Positions 20,560 through 33,025 of a stretch of 64,000 nucleotides of DNA are shown one piece after another. Numbering within the stretch: position 1 is the first letter of the stretch; each line of letters starts with the position of its first letter. Under the pieces are notes generated by a model. It was given only the letters and a program-made list of their open reading frames with translations. It searched no databases and was not told the DNA's origin. This DNA is from Prorocentrum cordatum (lineage: Eukaryota; Sar; Dinophyceae; Prorocentrales; Prorocentraceae), in NCBI GenBank assembly GCA_963575745.1, contig CAUYUJ010022556.1:1-64000 (forward strand). Reading direction: 5' to 3'. The translations under genes were made by a program, and so were the position numbers.

Positions 20560-23057
20560 CCGGAGGTGAGAGGGGGATGCAGGGCCCCCCGCCCTGGACA
20601 CTGCGAGCATCGGGGGCCCGACCGCCTTCTCGCGTCGCTCCTCCTCCCTAGTTCTTCTACGACACAGTCACCGCTGCGCGCCGCCCTTGCGCGCGCCGGG
20701 GCCGAGGAGCCCAGTTTCGCAGCCCAGCCTAGCATCCACGTCCTCAGCGGCTGGGAACCGCAGACCGCCGCCCCCGCCCGCGCCGGAGGGGTGGGTCTCC
20801 CCACCGTGGCTGCGGGGCCCACCAGACAGACGGTGGGTGCGGGTTCGAAACTGTCCTGAAGGCGCGCCCGCTGCCGCTCGGAGACTCTCTTTGCACTGGG
20901 GTCACCGCCGCGCCCCGCCTGGGGCCGAGCTCCACCCGGGGCGTGGCCCAGGGCAAACGGCCGATGAACCCTCAGAAGGGATGTATTCCGAGCGGCCAGG
21001 CGCTGCAACTGCGACGCAGTGCTGCGGCGGGTGCCGTCTCCTGGGCCGCTCGCGGGCTGCCGCCTCCTCGCCGATGCCCAAGGGCGCCGCAGCGGCCGCT
21101 GTGGCTCCGTCCGCGCGACCTCGTCCGCGGCGCACTGAGCGGGGGGCTGTCGCTACGGAGCGGCCGCCCCTCCCTCGGCGGTCGACTCGTGTTGCTTTTC
21201 GGCGGCCAGCGTCGCCTCGTCGAGCACGTGCTCCCTCAAGTCCACGGCCCCCGAGAAACTCGCGAAGTCCGTCGCCTCCATGCTGCCGGGGTCGTCCGCC
21301 GGCTGGCCCCCTTGCGCGGATTCATTCAGGCCCACCGCCGCCTTGACTGGGCCGTGTTCCTCCGAGAGTTCGGCGAGGGGGGCAGCCAGCGGCCGCTCGT
21401 TCGGCTTGGCCCTGGATGCTGCGTGGGCGTTCCACAGGTTGTCCGTCGGCCCCGCCATCTTGATGTTCGTCCTCCAGTGGAACTGCCAGCGCCCGCGAAC
21501 TGCTTTGCGCCATGGCGCGTGCCGCGGAGCTCCAGCGCCGCGGGCTCCAGGAGCGACCGCTCCCCAGCGCGGACCATTGCCGGGGGGCTCGGGCGCTCCA
21601 AACCTGCCGCCCTCGCGCGCCCGTGGACGGCGCCGCGCTCGACCGTCTCAGAGCGCCGCGCCGCCCCCCGAGCTGCCCTCGCCCCCGAGAAGCCCGTTGC
21701 GTCAGTGGTGTGGTCAGCGTGGAGGCCAATCCCGCCCGCCGAGATGCCGCCCGCGCATTGGCCCACTGCGCCGCGCCAGGAAGCCGAACATATGCCGATG
21801 CAGGGCGACGTCGCAACGAAGTGGGCGCATGTCCCGATTGGCGGTGGGCGTGAGCTGCCCCAACTCGTTAGCCGCCGGGTAGTCGGTCTCTGCAAGCTGT
21901 TCCAAGGGTCCGCCGCTGCCCCGCGGTCGGGGGATCACCCGCAATCTGGATCCGAATCTTCTGTTTCCATATTCTTCGGCAATGAAGTTGTCGAAGAAGT
22001 GCTGGCGCTGTTGCCGTGTATCCCGACCTTCGAACGCGACGGCCAGCGGCCCCGCCGTCCTCGCGGGCCTCCACCAACCGCTGCGCCGCGCGCGCGGCTG
22101 CGGGGGCGGGGAGGGGCGACGCGGCCGCGCATCGCCTGGCGCGCTCCCCCCCCCCCGCCCTTGCCGGGTAGCGTGGGCGCCCCCGCGCCCTTCCGCCGGC
22201 GTCGCGCGGGCGGCTCCTCGCCCCGCCGCCGCGCGCGCCGCCGGGCCCTTCCCTAGCGGGGCGGCAGGTGATCCCGCGGAGGGCTCTCCCCGCGCAGCAG
22301 CGGCGCGCGGGGTTCGGTCGGCCGCCCCGCGCCGCCTCCGGACGATCCCGACGGTCCGTCCCGACGACTGCCAACGGGCCCCCCCCCGACGCCCGCCGCC
22401 CACTCCGCTGCAACGGTGGCCCTTTTTTCCATGCACCTGGCCCGGCCTGTGTGCTTGCGGTTGCTTCTCCTCTCCTCTGCTTCCTTGCTTCCCTCGCTTT
22501 CCTTTCCTCCTGCTCCCTGTCTGCCGTCTCCGCCTGGCACCTTTTTCCGCCTGCCCGCTCGCCCCGCCGGCCCTGCCCTCTCGCCCGCGCATTCGTCGTC
22601 GTCTGCCTGCTTCCCCTCTCCCCGCCCCCTTCTGCCGGGCAGCGCGGCCCGCCCAGGGCCAGCGTGGCGGCGTGCAAGGCTTCGGCCGACGGCGGGCTCA
22701 TGGTCGCGCCATTTCCAGCCCGGTGCTTCGCCCGCGCGCTTGCGAGGCCCCCGCCCCGCGGGGTCGCGCGGGGGCCCGTCGCCGCGCGCGCCCATTTTGG
22801 GGGCCCCTCGGCTGAGCTCTGCCGGCGTCGCCGGCGTCGAGGAGCGTCTCCGCGTTCGCGACGACGTGCATGGCCGCTGGCCGAGCGGAAGGCCTGGTGT
22901 TCAGACCTGGGCCCGCCGCGCTCTCCGCCCCTGCCGCGCGCGCGTGCGCCGCGCTCCCTCCTTGTTGACGCGTGGGCGGTCCGTGGTGATGTCCTCCTTT
23001 GCGCGCTCTGGGGGCCCCGGCAAGATCGCGCCGCCCCCAGAGTGGGGGCCCTCTTCT
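20560..23057. other. GC-rich island with overlapping open frames
   Basis: Very GC-rich sequence keeps three to five frames open at once, with frames up to about 450 codons on either strand dominated by Arg, Pro, Ala and Gly. This follows from scarcity of AT-rich stop codons and is not evidence of genes. The least atypical segments are on the minus strand. FASFSGAVDLREHVLDEATL lies within 21153-21458. TRQQRQHFFDNFIAEEYGNR lies near 21940-22015. They may be remnants of a coding or retroelement sequence, but no family is recognised. Confidence 0.45.
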
Positions 23058-23234
23058 TGTGAGAGGAGCGATCGGGCAATGCTACCAGTCTGCTATGCCC
23101 ACCCCCTGCGGGATGGCGCCTGCATAGGGCACATGGCCGCAGGACACCCCGCAGAGACGCGTGCGCCTTGAGGGTCACGCACAGAGAGGAGTCTGCAGGT
23201 GGTGTCGCCACCGGCCTGGCCTGGGACGTCTCCC
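23058..23234 (+). repeat. 177-bp duplicated segment, copy 1
   Basis: Identical to 25486-25662 except at two positions (G/A within CTATGCCC and A/G within GTCGCCACC). It starts TGTGAGAGGAGCGATCGGGC and ends GGGACGTCTCCC. No other pair of loci in the window is this similar apart from local tandem arrays. Confidence 0.95.
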
Positions 23235-25250
23235 CCCCCCCCCCCCCTTACGACGCGCGATCACGCACGTCATCGGGTGGCGGAAGTAGAACAGGAGATG
23301 GGGCAGACCTGGCCGGGCAGACCTCGCAGCGACAGCAATCCAGAAGAGGCGGTCGGAGAGAAGCGTCAAAATGTGCACCTGGGGGAGACAGAGACCACAA
23401 AATGGGCGTGTGTACACGACGTCTCAATGGGCACCTGAAAGCACAGTATGAACAGGATATAGATTGCGGGCTGGCCAACCACTTTGTAGGAGAAGGGCGG
23501 GACATGCACCTGGCGACAACGACCGAGAAAGGAGGCAACACTGAGACAGTGTCTCTCGACTGACACCTGTGCGAAAGCAGAACTAGAGGAGGGAAAGGTA
23601 AAGAGAAACAGGATGAGGAACATGTCGATATGCACCTGCGGGGAGGCAGCGAGCTCGACGCGACGACCCCCCCGACGAGAGACGACATGGCAAGAGAAAA
23701 GATAAAACAATGACGAGGAGGAACGTGTCGATATGTACCTGTGGGGAGGCGCAACAATGTGAGCTCGACGCAAGTCCGCAGGGCTCAACTGCCCACAGGT
23801 CCTGGAGCACCGACAGATCGGCCCCCCCGACACGAGACGACACGATAGAATAGAGAGAAGGAGGAAAACAAAAAAGACGGAGATGCGTCGCCCCCGCCCA
23901 AAATGGGCTGCTCTTGTCGATTGGGGGCGCCGGCTCCGCCCCAAATGGGCTGCTCTTATCGATAAGAGCCGGGCTCTGGCCACCTCGAGCACCTGTTTTC
24001 GTGCTCCTTTGCAAGAGGTGCCAGTTTGCGGGGCTGTGACCCCCCCGCAGAGGTTTCTGACTTGTCCAAGGAGAGAGGGGAGAGGGAGGGAGGGGCCAGA
24101 CCCGACTCCGAGGAGACGTGGGGAGGCGAACTCCCACGACGCCCAAAGGCTGCGGGACTGAACCCACCAGAAGAACAGAGGAGGGAGGGGCCAGACCCGA
24201 CTCCGAGGAGACGCGGGGGGGCGAACTCCCACGACGCCCAGAGGCTGCGGGACTGAACCCACAAGAAGAAGAGAGGAGGAAAAGGAAAAGGGGGAAGGAC
24301 CCCCCCGATGAGAGACATCCGTCTCCAAGCGCCTTCAAGAGGAGAAGAATAGGGATCTGCACAGAGCCGCTGCGGGGTCCACCACGAGGACTCAACCTGT
24401 AAGTGGACGCTGCGGGCCCGGCGCAAACGAGGGTCCGAATGTGCAGAGCAAGTCTGTGACAACCGTCACCCACAAACAAACAATCAAAGGTCATGAGCCA
24501 GCAGCGAGCACCTGCCGGGGCCCCGCCCTTGCGCCTGCGCGCGAGGTAGTCCGTCGCGCAGGGGGAGGAAGAACAAGAGGAGTAACCTGACTTCTGGACG
24601 CTGTTCGAGCAGCGCTATTCCGAGATGTGACTTACTGTCTCTGCTTCAGAGCACTGGGAAAATTGACATAAAGCAAATGCCCCACCGCTGCGGAGCCCCG
24701 TGGCATGTAAACAGGGCGCCCCCGCCGCACTGGCTACTCTTCACGATAAGGAGAACGAAATGCTTGTCCGACGTGTGGTCCGCCGCCGTCCAACATCCTG
24801 CAACCTGTCAGCGATGGGGGCGAAATCGTAAACCGAAGGAGGGGGGGCCAGCCGGCCGGTCTGGGCCCGTCCAACACGTCACTCTGAAGCGCAAAGGAGA
24901 AAGAAGACGGGCACAAGGGAGAGACAACTGGTCGACATTGCGCGGCGTGCAGCAGTCGCTCCGAAATGAATGTGGGCACGGTGACAACATGCACAATCAT
25001 AAGCATGAAAGGAAGAAAAGAAGGACGCATGGGTGGGAAGGGAGAAGCAATGGATGGATGGATATGGGGAAGGACAACAGAAAGCGAGAAGAGGAGGGCG
25101 TCGAAACGCACCTGCGGGGGCGCCCCACCCCGACGCAAAACGACGTGATAATGGAATAGAGAGCTGGATAATGAGGGGCACATCGAGAAGTCTCAGTCGC
25201 GTTAGAAGCTCTGTGACAGCAATGTGCAGCTGCGCCCGGCCAAGGCGACG
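23235..25250. repeat. Degenerate YACCTG-core repeat region
   Basis: A core YACCTG preceded by TG or a similar pair recurs at about 23378, 23433, 23508, 23564, 23633, 23737 and 25110. Several copies are followed by CGGGGAGGC and preceded by GTCGATATG or GTCGAAACG. CGACGAGAGACGACAYG-type stretches link them. No complete gene is recognised; minus-strand frames are Ser/Pro/Leu-rich. Confidence 0.5.
24088..24275 (+). repeat. ~93-bp tandem duplication
   Basis: GGAGGGAGGGGCCAGACCCG followed by ACTCCGAGGAGACG..., CGAACTCCCACGACGCCCA.AGGCTGCGGGACTGAACCCA occurs at about 24089 and 24182 with few differences. Confidence 0.92.
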
Positions 25251-25485
25251 AGGGCGCAGCTGGTGTTGCCACCGGCGGGGAGGACGCCAGATCAGCTTCC
25301 AACAGAGGCAATCAACGATGGATCACAAAACGCATAAAGAATGGGCAAAGAGGGTCGTCACATCATCTGAAGCAATCGCGCCGTCCTCCGAATGGCGCCG
25401 AAGGCCGCATGAAGAAATGACGTAGCACACGCTCTCAGAGACTGACAGCGTCGGTCTCGCAACTCTGGCAAAGCGGCTGATAACC

Positions 25486-25662
25486 TGTGAGAGGAGCGAT
25501 CGGGCAATGCTACCAGTCTGCTATACCCACCCCCTGCGGGATGGCGCCTGCATAGGGCACATGGCCGCAGGACACCCCGCAGAGACGCGTGCGCCTTGAG
25601 GGTCACGCACAGAGAGGAGTCTGCAGGTGGTGTCGCCGCCGGCCTGGCCTGGGACGTCTCCC
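25486..25662 (+). repeat. 177-bp duplicated segment, copy 2
   Basis: This copy has 175 of 177 positions identical to copy 1. On the plus strand it begins T|GTGAGAGG, a good donor-like start. In this copy CGCCCCGCAG, an acceptor-like end, follows at about 25671-25680. That acceptor lies outside the shared segment, so an intron origin is only a possibility. Confidence 0.95.
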
Positions 25663-28600
25663 GCACTTCTCGCCCCGCAGCTAGATCGGGCGAGGCTTCT
25701 CACGAGCGCCCTCCCGTGATGTCGCCCGCGGCTGCCTCCTCCATTGCCGCGCGGTACCTCCGCGCGAGGCTGGCCCCCGCCGTCGCTCGGGCCCCCCGCG
25801 GCGCGTGGCGGGGGGTGGGTGGTGGTGGTGGGGGGGGCGCGCTCCCTCGGTTGGCTGCCGCCTCGAAATTTACCGCGGCGTCCTCCCGTGCGGGTTGCTC
25901 GGGGCGCCCTCGGTCGCTCCGCGTCTATGCCATGTCCGTTGCGTGGTCGGCGGGCCCTCCCCGCGGCGCCGTCTCTGCGCCGAGGTTCGCGGCCGCGAAG
26001 CGCCCGTCGCTGGCCGTGGAGATGCTGGCCGTGGATCGCCTGGCTGACTTTCGCCGTTGCTTCTGCGCCTGCTCCTCGTCTGCCGTCTCGTCAACGAGCG
26101 CTCGCAGCTGCGCCTCCGTCGCGCCGAGGCTCTCCGTCGCGCCGAGGCTCTCGGCCGCCGTCGCCTACTCTGGCGTTCCCCGACCGCGGGCCAAGGACGC
26201 GGCGGCAATGGGTCACCATGCTGACCTCCGCAATCGTTTCTGCGCCCGCTCCTCGCCCAATGTCAGCTTGTCCGCAAATCCGTAGGGGGCGCGTGCGCAT
26301 AGACATAGTTCCCCTGCTCGGGCGAATCGCGGAGCGGCGCCAATCGCATTGAGAATCAACGGGGCGGCGCCGGTGATTGGCGCCGACGCCCGGCCGCCAA
26401 CGAGGGGCAAGGGGGGCTGGGCGAATGTGGGGCGCAGCACAAGGGGGATGTGCTATGCTGGTCGCGTCGCCGATTTCTCGGGCGCCCCCCGGCGCCGAAA
26501 GTGGCCGCGCGTCGAGGGTGGGTCCTTCGACGGGGCGACCGAAACCAGCCGCGCGCAGCAGGCTTTGCGCCCGCCCCCCCCCTCGGCGGCGCGAAAGCGA
26601 GGAAGGCGCCCCTCTCGAGGTCCTCTCCCTCCTCCTCCTCCTCCTCCTCCTTCTTCTCCTCCCTCTTCTTCCACCTCTTCCCCCTCCTCTTCCTCGCCCT
26701 CCCCCTTCCCCCCCCCCCCCCGCACCCCCCCCTGGCGCGCGCTTCTCTGGCGAGCGAATATCGGGCCCCGCGGATTTCTACTCATCGGCCCCGGGGGGGC
26801 CTTTTGTTCATCGCAAGCTGACATTGTTGTCTAATCAACAAACTCCCTCGGCGGCGCCCCGGTCGCGCCGGGGCCCTCGGGCACCGCGGCCCGCGCGAGC
26901 GCCCCCCGAACGCGGCCCCGCCTGTCAGGGCGGAAGCGCCCGCCGCGAGCCGGGGGGGTAGTGGCTGTGGAGCGCCGCGCCGCCCTCCGCCGGGCGGGGC
27001 GCTCTCGGCGGGGGGGCGCGCCTCCTCCGTGCGCCCGCGAGCCCGTTCAGCTCCGCAAGTCATTCTCCGAGCGGCGCCGGGCGAGGCCCCCCGAGGTCGC
27101 TCATCTTGCCCGCCGATGTCCAGGCCCGCGCGCTCGCTGCCCGGTGGGGGCATGCGTCGACGTAGAGGGGGCCCCCCCTCCTCGGGGGGGTGCCGTCTGC
27201 GGGCGGGGCGCGGTTCCCTCTGGTCGCCAATGCTCGCCAGTGTCTTCTCAATGTCCCCGGCCGTCTGCCTGCCTGCTGCTCGCCGCGCCCGCGCCCCGCG
27301 CCATGCTGGGCCCTGCGGCCGGGCGTCTGTGGCTGGGCTGACGGGGGAGGGGGGGGGCTCGAGCTCTGCCCGCGCCCGTCGCCCGACGGAAGTAGCTCCT
27401 GGCCGTGCTCGGGGAGGGAACGGCGAGGGCGGCGGGCGGGCGGGTGGGTGGGGGTGGGTTGGTGGGGGGGGGTGGGGCGACGACGGGGGGGGGGGGGGGC
27501 GCGGCCGCCCGCGCGGCGCTTGGCCGACGGCCGCTGCCCGGGGGGCCGCGGCTGACCCTGGGGGCCGCGTTCCCTGCGGTGCCGAGCTGCGATCCGTGGG
27601 TCGCCGGCGTCGCTGGCGCGTTCTCCTCCTCGGAGGTCGGCCCGCCCTCGTCGCTGGGGCTCGCCTGCCTGCTGGGTGCCGCGCCGCTGGGCCGCCGTCT
27701 CGGTTGCCCCTCGCGCAGTGTACTGAGCTGCAACGCCGCGCCCAGAGCTGTCCGTGCTCTTCTGGCGCGATTGGCCGCTCGAGCAGCTCCGCGTCGCACT
27801 TCGTGGCCTTGGCTCGTCGACCTGGTCGCCAAAACCCCTGATCATTCGCAGCTCGCTCCCGTGAATCCGCTGCGCCTCCTCCGTCGGGCCCCGGCCCGGC
27901 GCGGCGGGCGCCCGCGCGCGGGCGCCCCGTGTCGCGTGCGCTCCGGCGCGTCCTCCTCGGGCGCTGTCCGCATCGCCGCGGCTGCCGCTCTTCCGTCGAC
28001 GGCGGCGCCGTCGGCGGCCCCGTGCAATGTGAGGCGCGGCGATCTCTGGTTGCGTTGGGCTGGGCGGCTTTTCCGGGGAAGTGGGGGTGTGGGGGGGGGG
28101 GGGGCGTGGGCGTCTCGGCCCCGCCTCCGTCGTCCTTGCCGTCGGGCGCGGATGCCGCGCTGTTCCCGTTCTCGCCCGCCTTCGCCCGCCGAGGGCCTCC
28201 CTGGCGTTCTTCTGCCGCCCTTCCTCTGGCGATTCGAGCGCGCCCGCCTTTGCCTCCCCCGCAGGAGGCCGCGGCGTCGCGCCGGAAGGCCGGCTCGAGC
28301 TCGCTGGCGCGCGGCCGCGCCGGAGGAGGAGGGGGCGGCGGAGGCCCGCGAGGCCTGCGTGCCTCGAGGGGGGGGGGGCCTGCGAGGCGCGCCCGAGCGG
28401 GCCCCCCTGGGGGCTGGCGCAGCCCGGGCCCCTGTGCAGCGAGCGGCTGCGGAGCGCGCGCCGACGACGCCGCTGCCCCGACAACGATCGGACAGATAGC
28501 GTGGCGCGCGGTCTTGAAACCCGCCCCTCGTGGGCCCCCCCCCACCCGCGAGGGCGCGCCCTCTCGTCGAGCGCCCCCCCCCCGCTCGCGGCGGGGGGGG

Positions 28601-29853
28601 GGCGCGCGAGGCGCCCTCGCGCTGGGGGGCCAGCAGGCTGACGAGCGCGGGCCCCGTGCCAGGGCCGCGCGGCGACACTTTCCCCCTGGCCGCGCGACAA
28701 CCGGACAGGACAGCGGGGGTCGACGTCGCCCCGCGGCTCCGCCCGCCTCCCCTGGGGCGCAATCCCCCCGAGAGGGCGCGCCCCCAGTTGGGGGCGCGCC
28801 CCCGCCCGCGGCGAGGGGGGGGGCGCGGGCGGGGGGGCGCCGTCGAGGTGGGGGGGGCGCCGCCTGTCGGTGGGGGTTCGGGGTCGCCCCGCCGCGGGCG
28901 CGCCCCCCCGGGCCCCCCCGCGGGGCCGGGGTGCATTTCCAGCCGCGCGCGGCGTCCGCCGCCGCGCGCGAGGCGACCGCCGCTCTCGACGCGCTCCGAC
29001 CTCCGTCTGCGGCGCCGCCGCGGCCGCTGCCCGAGCCGCTCGTCGGGCGCCGCCGATCTCCCGATGAGCTTGCTGTTGCGCTCGATGATGTTCTCGGCGG
29101 CGAACTGCTCGCAGCGCGCCCGTCGCCCGTGGTGTCTGAAATATTCAAGAACGGGATCAAGCAATCGATCGCCCAATCGCGATCTGCCTCGTTCAGCGCG
29201 GGGCAATTCTTGGGCGGGCCGGAAGGCGCGGCTGTTGCCTGTGAACTTGTCCTGGGAGAAGCGCGAGTCCACGCGGCGGGGGCGGGCCTGCGGATCCCTG
29301 GGCATGTGCGCGGCGATCCGCTCCTCCGGAGGCGTGGGCGCGTGCTTGATGGGCATCTTGGAGGCCTCCTCGCTGCTGGGGTCGACGGCGCCCGCGTCCG
29401 CGCCGAACACCTTCTCCAGCTGCCCGTCGAGCTGGACATCTCCCCCCTTCGCGGGGCCGATGGTGGGCGCCAGCTTGGCCGTCCTCGGGGCCGTCGGGAA
29501 GGGCCCCGTGGCCGAAGTAAACCATTTTTATTTTTCGCCTGTTCCCCCGGGCTGCGCCCCCGGGCCTGCCTGATCTGTCCTGCCCCCCCGTCGCTGGCCA
29601 GCTCCGCGCCGTCCTTCTCGAAGATTGTGCGCGGCGGGGGGATGCAGATCTCTGCCCGCCTGCGGCCGCGCTTCTTCTTGGCGCGCCTCCAATGGCCTCC
29701 AGCGGCGGCGCCCGCTGGCTCGCCCAGCTGCGCCGGCGCCGCGCGGCGCGCACTCCTTCGGCTTGAGGGGGGCTGTCTCGCAGAGCGGGCGCGCGCGCGT
29801 GCTGTGCCTACTTCCGCCGAGGGCAATCGGAAGTCCGCCGCGGCATCCAAGCG
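25663..29853. other. GC-rich island with overlapping open frames
   Basis: Extremely GC-rich sequence leaves very long frames open on both strands at once, including more than 1000 codons on the minus strand (26782-29850) and over 600 on the plus strand (27929-29857). Both are dominated by Arg/Pro/Ala/Gly and are mutually exclusive, so neither is accepted. One minus-strand stretch reads more like protein (about 29410-29030: EEASKMPIKHAPTPPEERIA, RLLDPVLEYFRHHGRRARCE, QFAAENIIERNSKLIGRS). It may be a genuine remnant of unknown family. A (TCC)n tract lies at 26630-26660. Confidence 0.45.
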
Positions 29854-30124
29854 CTAGTCCTTCAGGATGGCCTCGTTGGCCCTCGCCGTGTTGACGTCCG
29901 GGGCCGCTGGGCCGTCTTTGTGCTTCGCGAGCTCCGTTTCCATGGCGGGCTCGATGGTTCTGGCGTGCTGCGTCGGCGATTCCTCCTTCTGCTTCTTCAT
30001 TTAAGTTGAGCCATCTGGACTTCAGGCTATCGGTCCCCGGCCCGATCCAAACATTCGCGTCGCTGTGCTGCTTGCTCCCGTGGCACATGAAACACATGTA
30101 GTGGCATGGGCGCGAGGGGCCCAA
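29854..30124 (-). pseudogene. Cys-rich fragment plus 48-aa charged ORF (possible LINE ORF1 remnant)
   Basis: From about 30115 one minus frame reads CHYMCFMCHGSKQHSDANVW, a Cys-rich finger-like segment. The next phase contains a complete 48-codon frame (ATG at 30000, TAG at 29854-29856) starting MKKQKEESPTQHARTIEPAM and ending ARANEAILKD, charged and helix-prone. A Cys cluster followed by a charged helical segment is also the order in the N-terminal parts of the LINE copies at 46.0 and 37.4 kb. Direct sequence similarity is weak, so the relationship is tentative. Confidence 0.3.
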
Positions 30125-31200
30125 GATTATGCTACTATGCTAACGGGCGTCTGCTAACTATCGCTGCCCCTGGCCTTGGCGACGTGCTCGTGTGCGACGA
30201 CTGAAGTGATGCTCTGGACTAATGGCGTCCCGCTGTTCTGGTCCTCGCATTAGTGACATTTGACTAGGTTGGTTGCGGCGAAACTGACTAGGTTGGTTGC
30301 GGCGAAACTGGCAGCGCCGTGGGCCTTCCCGACCGCAGGCGTCCGCTTCGCCGTGGCCGTAGTCCGTGTGATCACGCGCCCTCCTCGGACATCCGGTGAC
30401 CTCTGGCCAATCCTCGTCGCCCGTCGCAGAATTCGGTGAGAAGAAGACCCTGCCCGCCTGGCAGTCTGGCTCCCGTTCCCGAGGGTCGCGCAGCGCGCTG
30501 CCGCTCGCACTCGCCTTTCCGCGGTCTTCCGCCTTGGTTTTGCGCGCCTTCCTCCTGCGCGCGGGCGCCGGGGGAAATCTCTCCTGGTGTCCGCCGCGGC
30601 GCAGCGTTGAGGGCGCGGGCCCAGGGGCCAACGTCTGCGCCCAACCGCTACTATTTATTCAGCAGCGGCCGGGCGCCCGAGCCGAAATGGCCACAGACGT
30701 CGGGCAATGAAGGAGATACACATTCGTGTTGGAATGCGGGGGCAATTCTTGCGCCGCACAGCCTGCACCGCGGTGGCGGTGCACAGTTCACAGCGTACGG
30801 CTTACAACGTAAGCGGCGTAGTCGTATTTATCCCACATAGATTGCACCGCGTAGCGGACATCACACTTCCACCGCAAAAACTGAATCACATAGCCTTTAT
30901 ACCCGCAGCACACGCACTTCCAATTCGGGGCCCGCATTGGCAAACGTCTGTTTCTGTTTTGTGGTTCTTCAACGTTCCCTATTTCCCCGGCGGCGCGCAC
31001 TGGGTGGTGGCGCGACGGGGCGCGCCCGTTTAAGAAAACGGGCTGTTTCCCAGCAGGCTAGGGCCGTCTGAGCAATGCCAGGGGGATTCTTCAAAGATCT
31101 CCGTCGAAGTCGGGGGGTGTTCAAACAAAAGGGCCCCCTACCAGCTTTGTTTAGACACCCCACTCCCATCTTCTTGGACGGCCACCTCCTCGCGCTTCCC
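30125..31200. other. Unassigned; contains a block shared with 20285-20330
   Basis: GGCCGGGCGCC followed by ATGGCCACAGACG at 30667-30705 repeats 20285-20330. A direct repeat GACTAGGTTGGTTGCGGCGA occurs at 30262 and 30289. No gene is recognised. Confidence 0.4.
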
Positions 31201-32310
31201 TGTCGAACGCGTCGCCGGCCCTCCTCTTCCTCTTCAACCTGCACCTTCTCTTTTTCTCCCCCCCTCGTCCGCATCCCTCCTTCCTCCTCCCTCCTCCTTC
31301 TCCTCCTCTCGTCCTCCTCCTCCTCGCTCCTCCTACTCACACAACACTCGTCATCTTCATTCCTATCATTGTCCTCCTCGCTCGGCTTCCTCCTCCCTCC
31401 TCCCTCCTCCCTCGTCTCTCTCCTCCTCCTCCTCCTCCTCGTCCTCCTCCTCCTCCTCCTCCTCGTCCTCCTCCTCCTCCTCATCCTTCTCCTCCTCCTC
31501 GCTCGGCCTCCTCCTCCCTCCTCCCTCCTCCCTGCTCTTCCTCTTCATCATCCTCATTCTTCTCCTCCTCATCTCTCTTCCTCCTCCTCGTCCTCTTGCT
31601 CCTCCTCCTCCTCCTCTTGCTCCTCCTTTTCGTTCCTCCTCCTCACCCGTCCTCACTCCTCACTCCTCACTCCTTACTCCTCACTCCTCCCTCCTTCTCC
31701 TCCTCGTCCTCTTTTTCCTCAACCTCAGCCCTTGCTGACCCTTGGAAGGGACACCGCCGCAAATCAATCGGGACACCGTCGGGGCACCATCGGGACACCC
31801 CGCCCCACCGCCCTCCCCCAAGGGAGGCCAGGACGACTGGCGGGAACACGCCAGCTACCTCCTGCGGCCCACGCGTCCGGCAGATCCTGGCCGCCACGGG
31901 AGGCGAGGGGCGCGGATATGGGGGGCGAGGAGGGGGATCGGAGCGAGGGAGAGGAGCGGTCGGCCTTCTCTCCTCTTATCCGCCGCAGCCTCCTCCTCCT
32001 CCTCCTCCTCCTCCTCCTCCTCCTCCTCCTCTTCCTGCTCCTCCTCCTCCTCATTTTCCTCCTCCTCCTCCTCCTCCTCCTCCTCCATTTCCTCTTCCTC
32101 CTCCTCCTCCTCCCCCTCCTCCTTCTTGTCCTCCTCCTCCTCCTGCTCCTCGTCCCCCCTTTTCGCTTCCTCCTCCTCCCCTTCTCCTCCACCTCCTCCT
32201 CCTTCTCCTCCTCCTCCTCCTGCGCCTCGTCACCCCTTTTCGTTTCCTCCTCCTCCCTTTCTCCTCCACCTCCTCCTCCTCCTTCTCCTTCTCCTCTCCT
32301 TTTTCCGCAC
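31201..32310. repeat. (TCC)n-dominated low-complexity region
   Basis: Long pyrimidine-rich plus strand (TCCTCC, TTCCTCCTC, TCCTTCTCC) is interrupted by about 240 bp of unique sequence at 31735-31975. Poly-Leu, poly-Ser, poly-Arg and poly-Glu frames here are artefacts. Confidence 0.93.
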
Positions 32311-33025
32311 CCTTTCACAAACAAAAACGGGAGGGACCAAGGCATCCGGCGCATCGAAAAATCGGGGCGGCCGTGTGCCGGCATGTTTGGCCTTTGGAAG
32401 CCAATTCTCGGCCCGCGGCGGTCAAAACGGCAGCTCGAGATGAACACACATGGCCCTGGGAAGCAGGCCGAGGGGCCTGAGGCCTCGGGTCCCGCGCGAG
32501 GAGGAGGTAGGCGGTGCGCAGACTGGGGGCGGCGCGAGGCGAGGGGGGCGGCCTTCTGAGAAGGCGGGGGGGGGCTCCAGGTGCAGGCAGGGGGCCTCTT
32601 CTGAACCCTCCTGGCTTCCAAGAAGCCTTCTTGGGAGCCCCTGGGGCCCCTCTAAGAAGGCCCCTGCCTTCTGAGACCCCCCTCCATATCTTTTCTCAAG
32701 AGGTCAAATTCCATCTCCATAACAGGCAGCCGTGTAGCAACCGCACCAACAAAAGTAATCGAACAAGGCAGGGTTGCTTAGTAAACGCCCGTGGCCGTGT
32801 AGGAAACGCCAATTGTCGGGGTCTAGGTGGTTTTTTTTCATCCCCTGATTCTCAGAAAGCCTCCACTGCGCCCCCCCGACCCGTGCGCGCGGCCGAACAA
32901 TGCCATCAGCAGTCGGCTTGTTAGGGATCCGTCCGGCCGCCGTGGAAGGGGGGGGTCGGGGAGGAAGGAGAAAGACAGAGTTTTGGACGGTCGGGAGAGG
33001 GATGGGGGGGGCACAAAGAGGAAGA
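32311..33025. other. Unassigned; GGCCCC / AAGAAGGC motifs at 32590-32670
   Basis: Mixed sequence with a short GGGGCCCCTCTAAGAAGGCC cluster. No gene is recognised. Confidence 0.35.

Noticed and set aside
26782-29857. ORF of about 1022 codons (-) and ORF of about 642 codons (+)
   Set aside because: They overlap each other and other open frames in very GC-rich DNA and are dominated by Arg/Pro/Ala/Gly. No domain is seen. The first residue of the minus ORF is a TTG preceded in phase by a stop.
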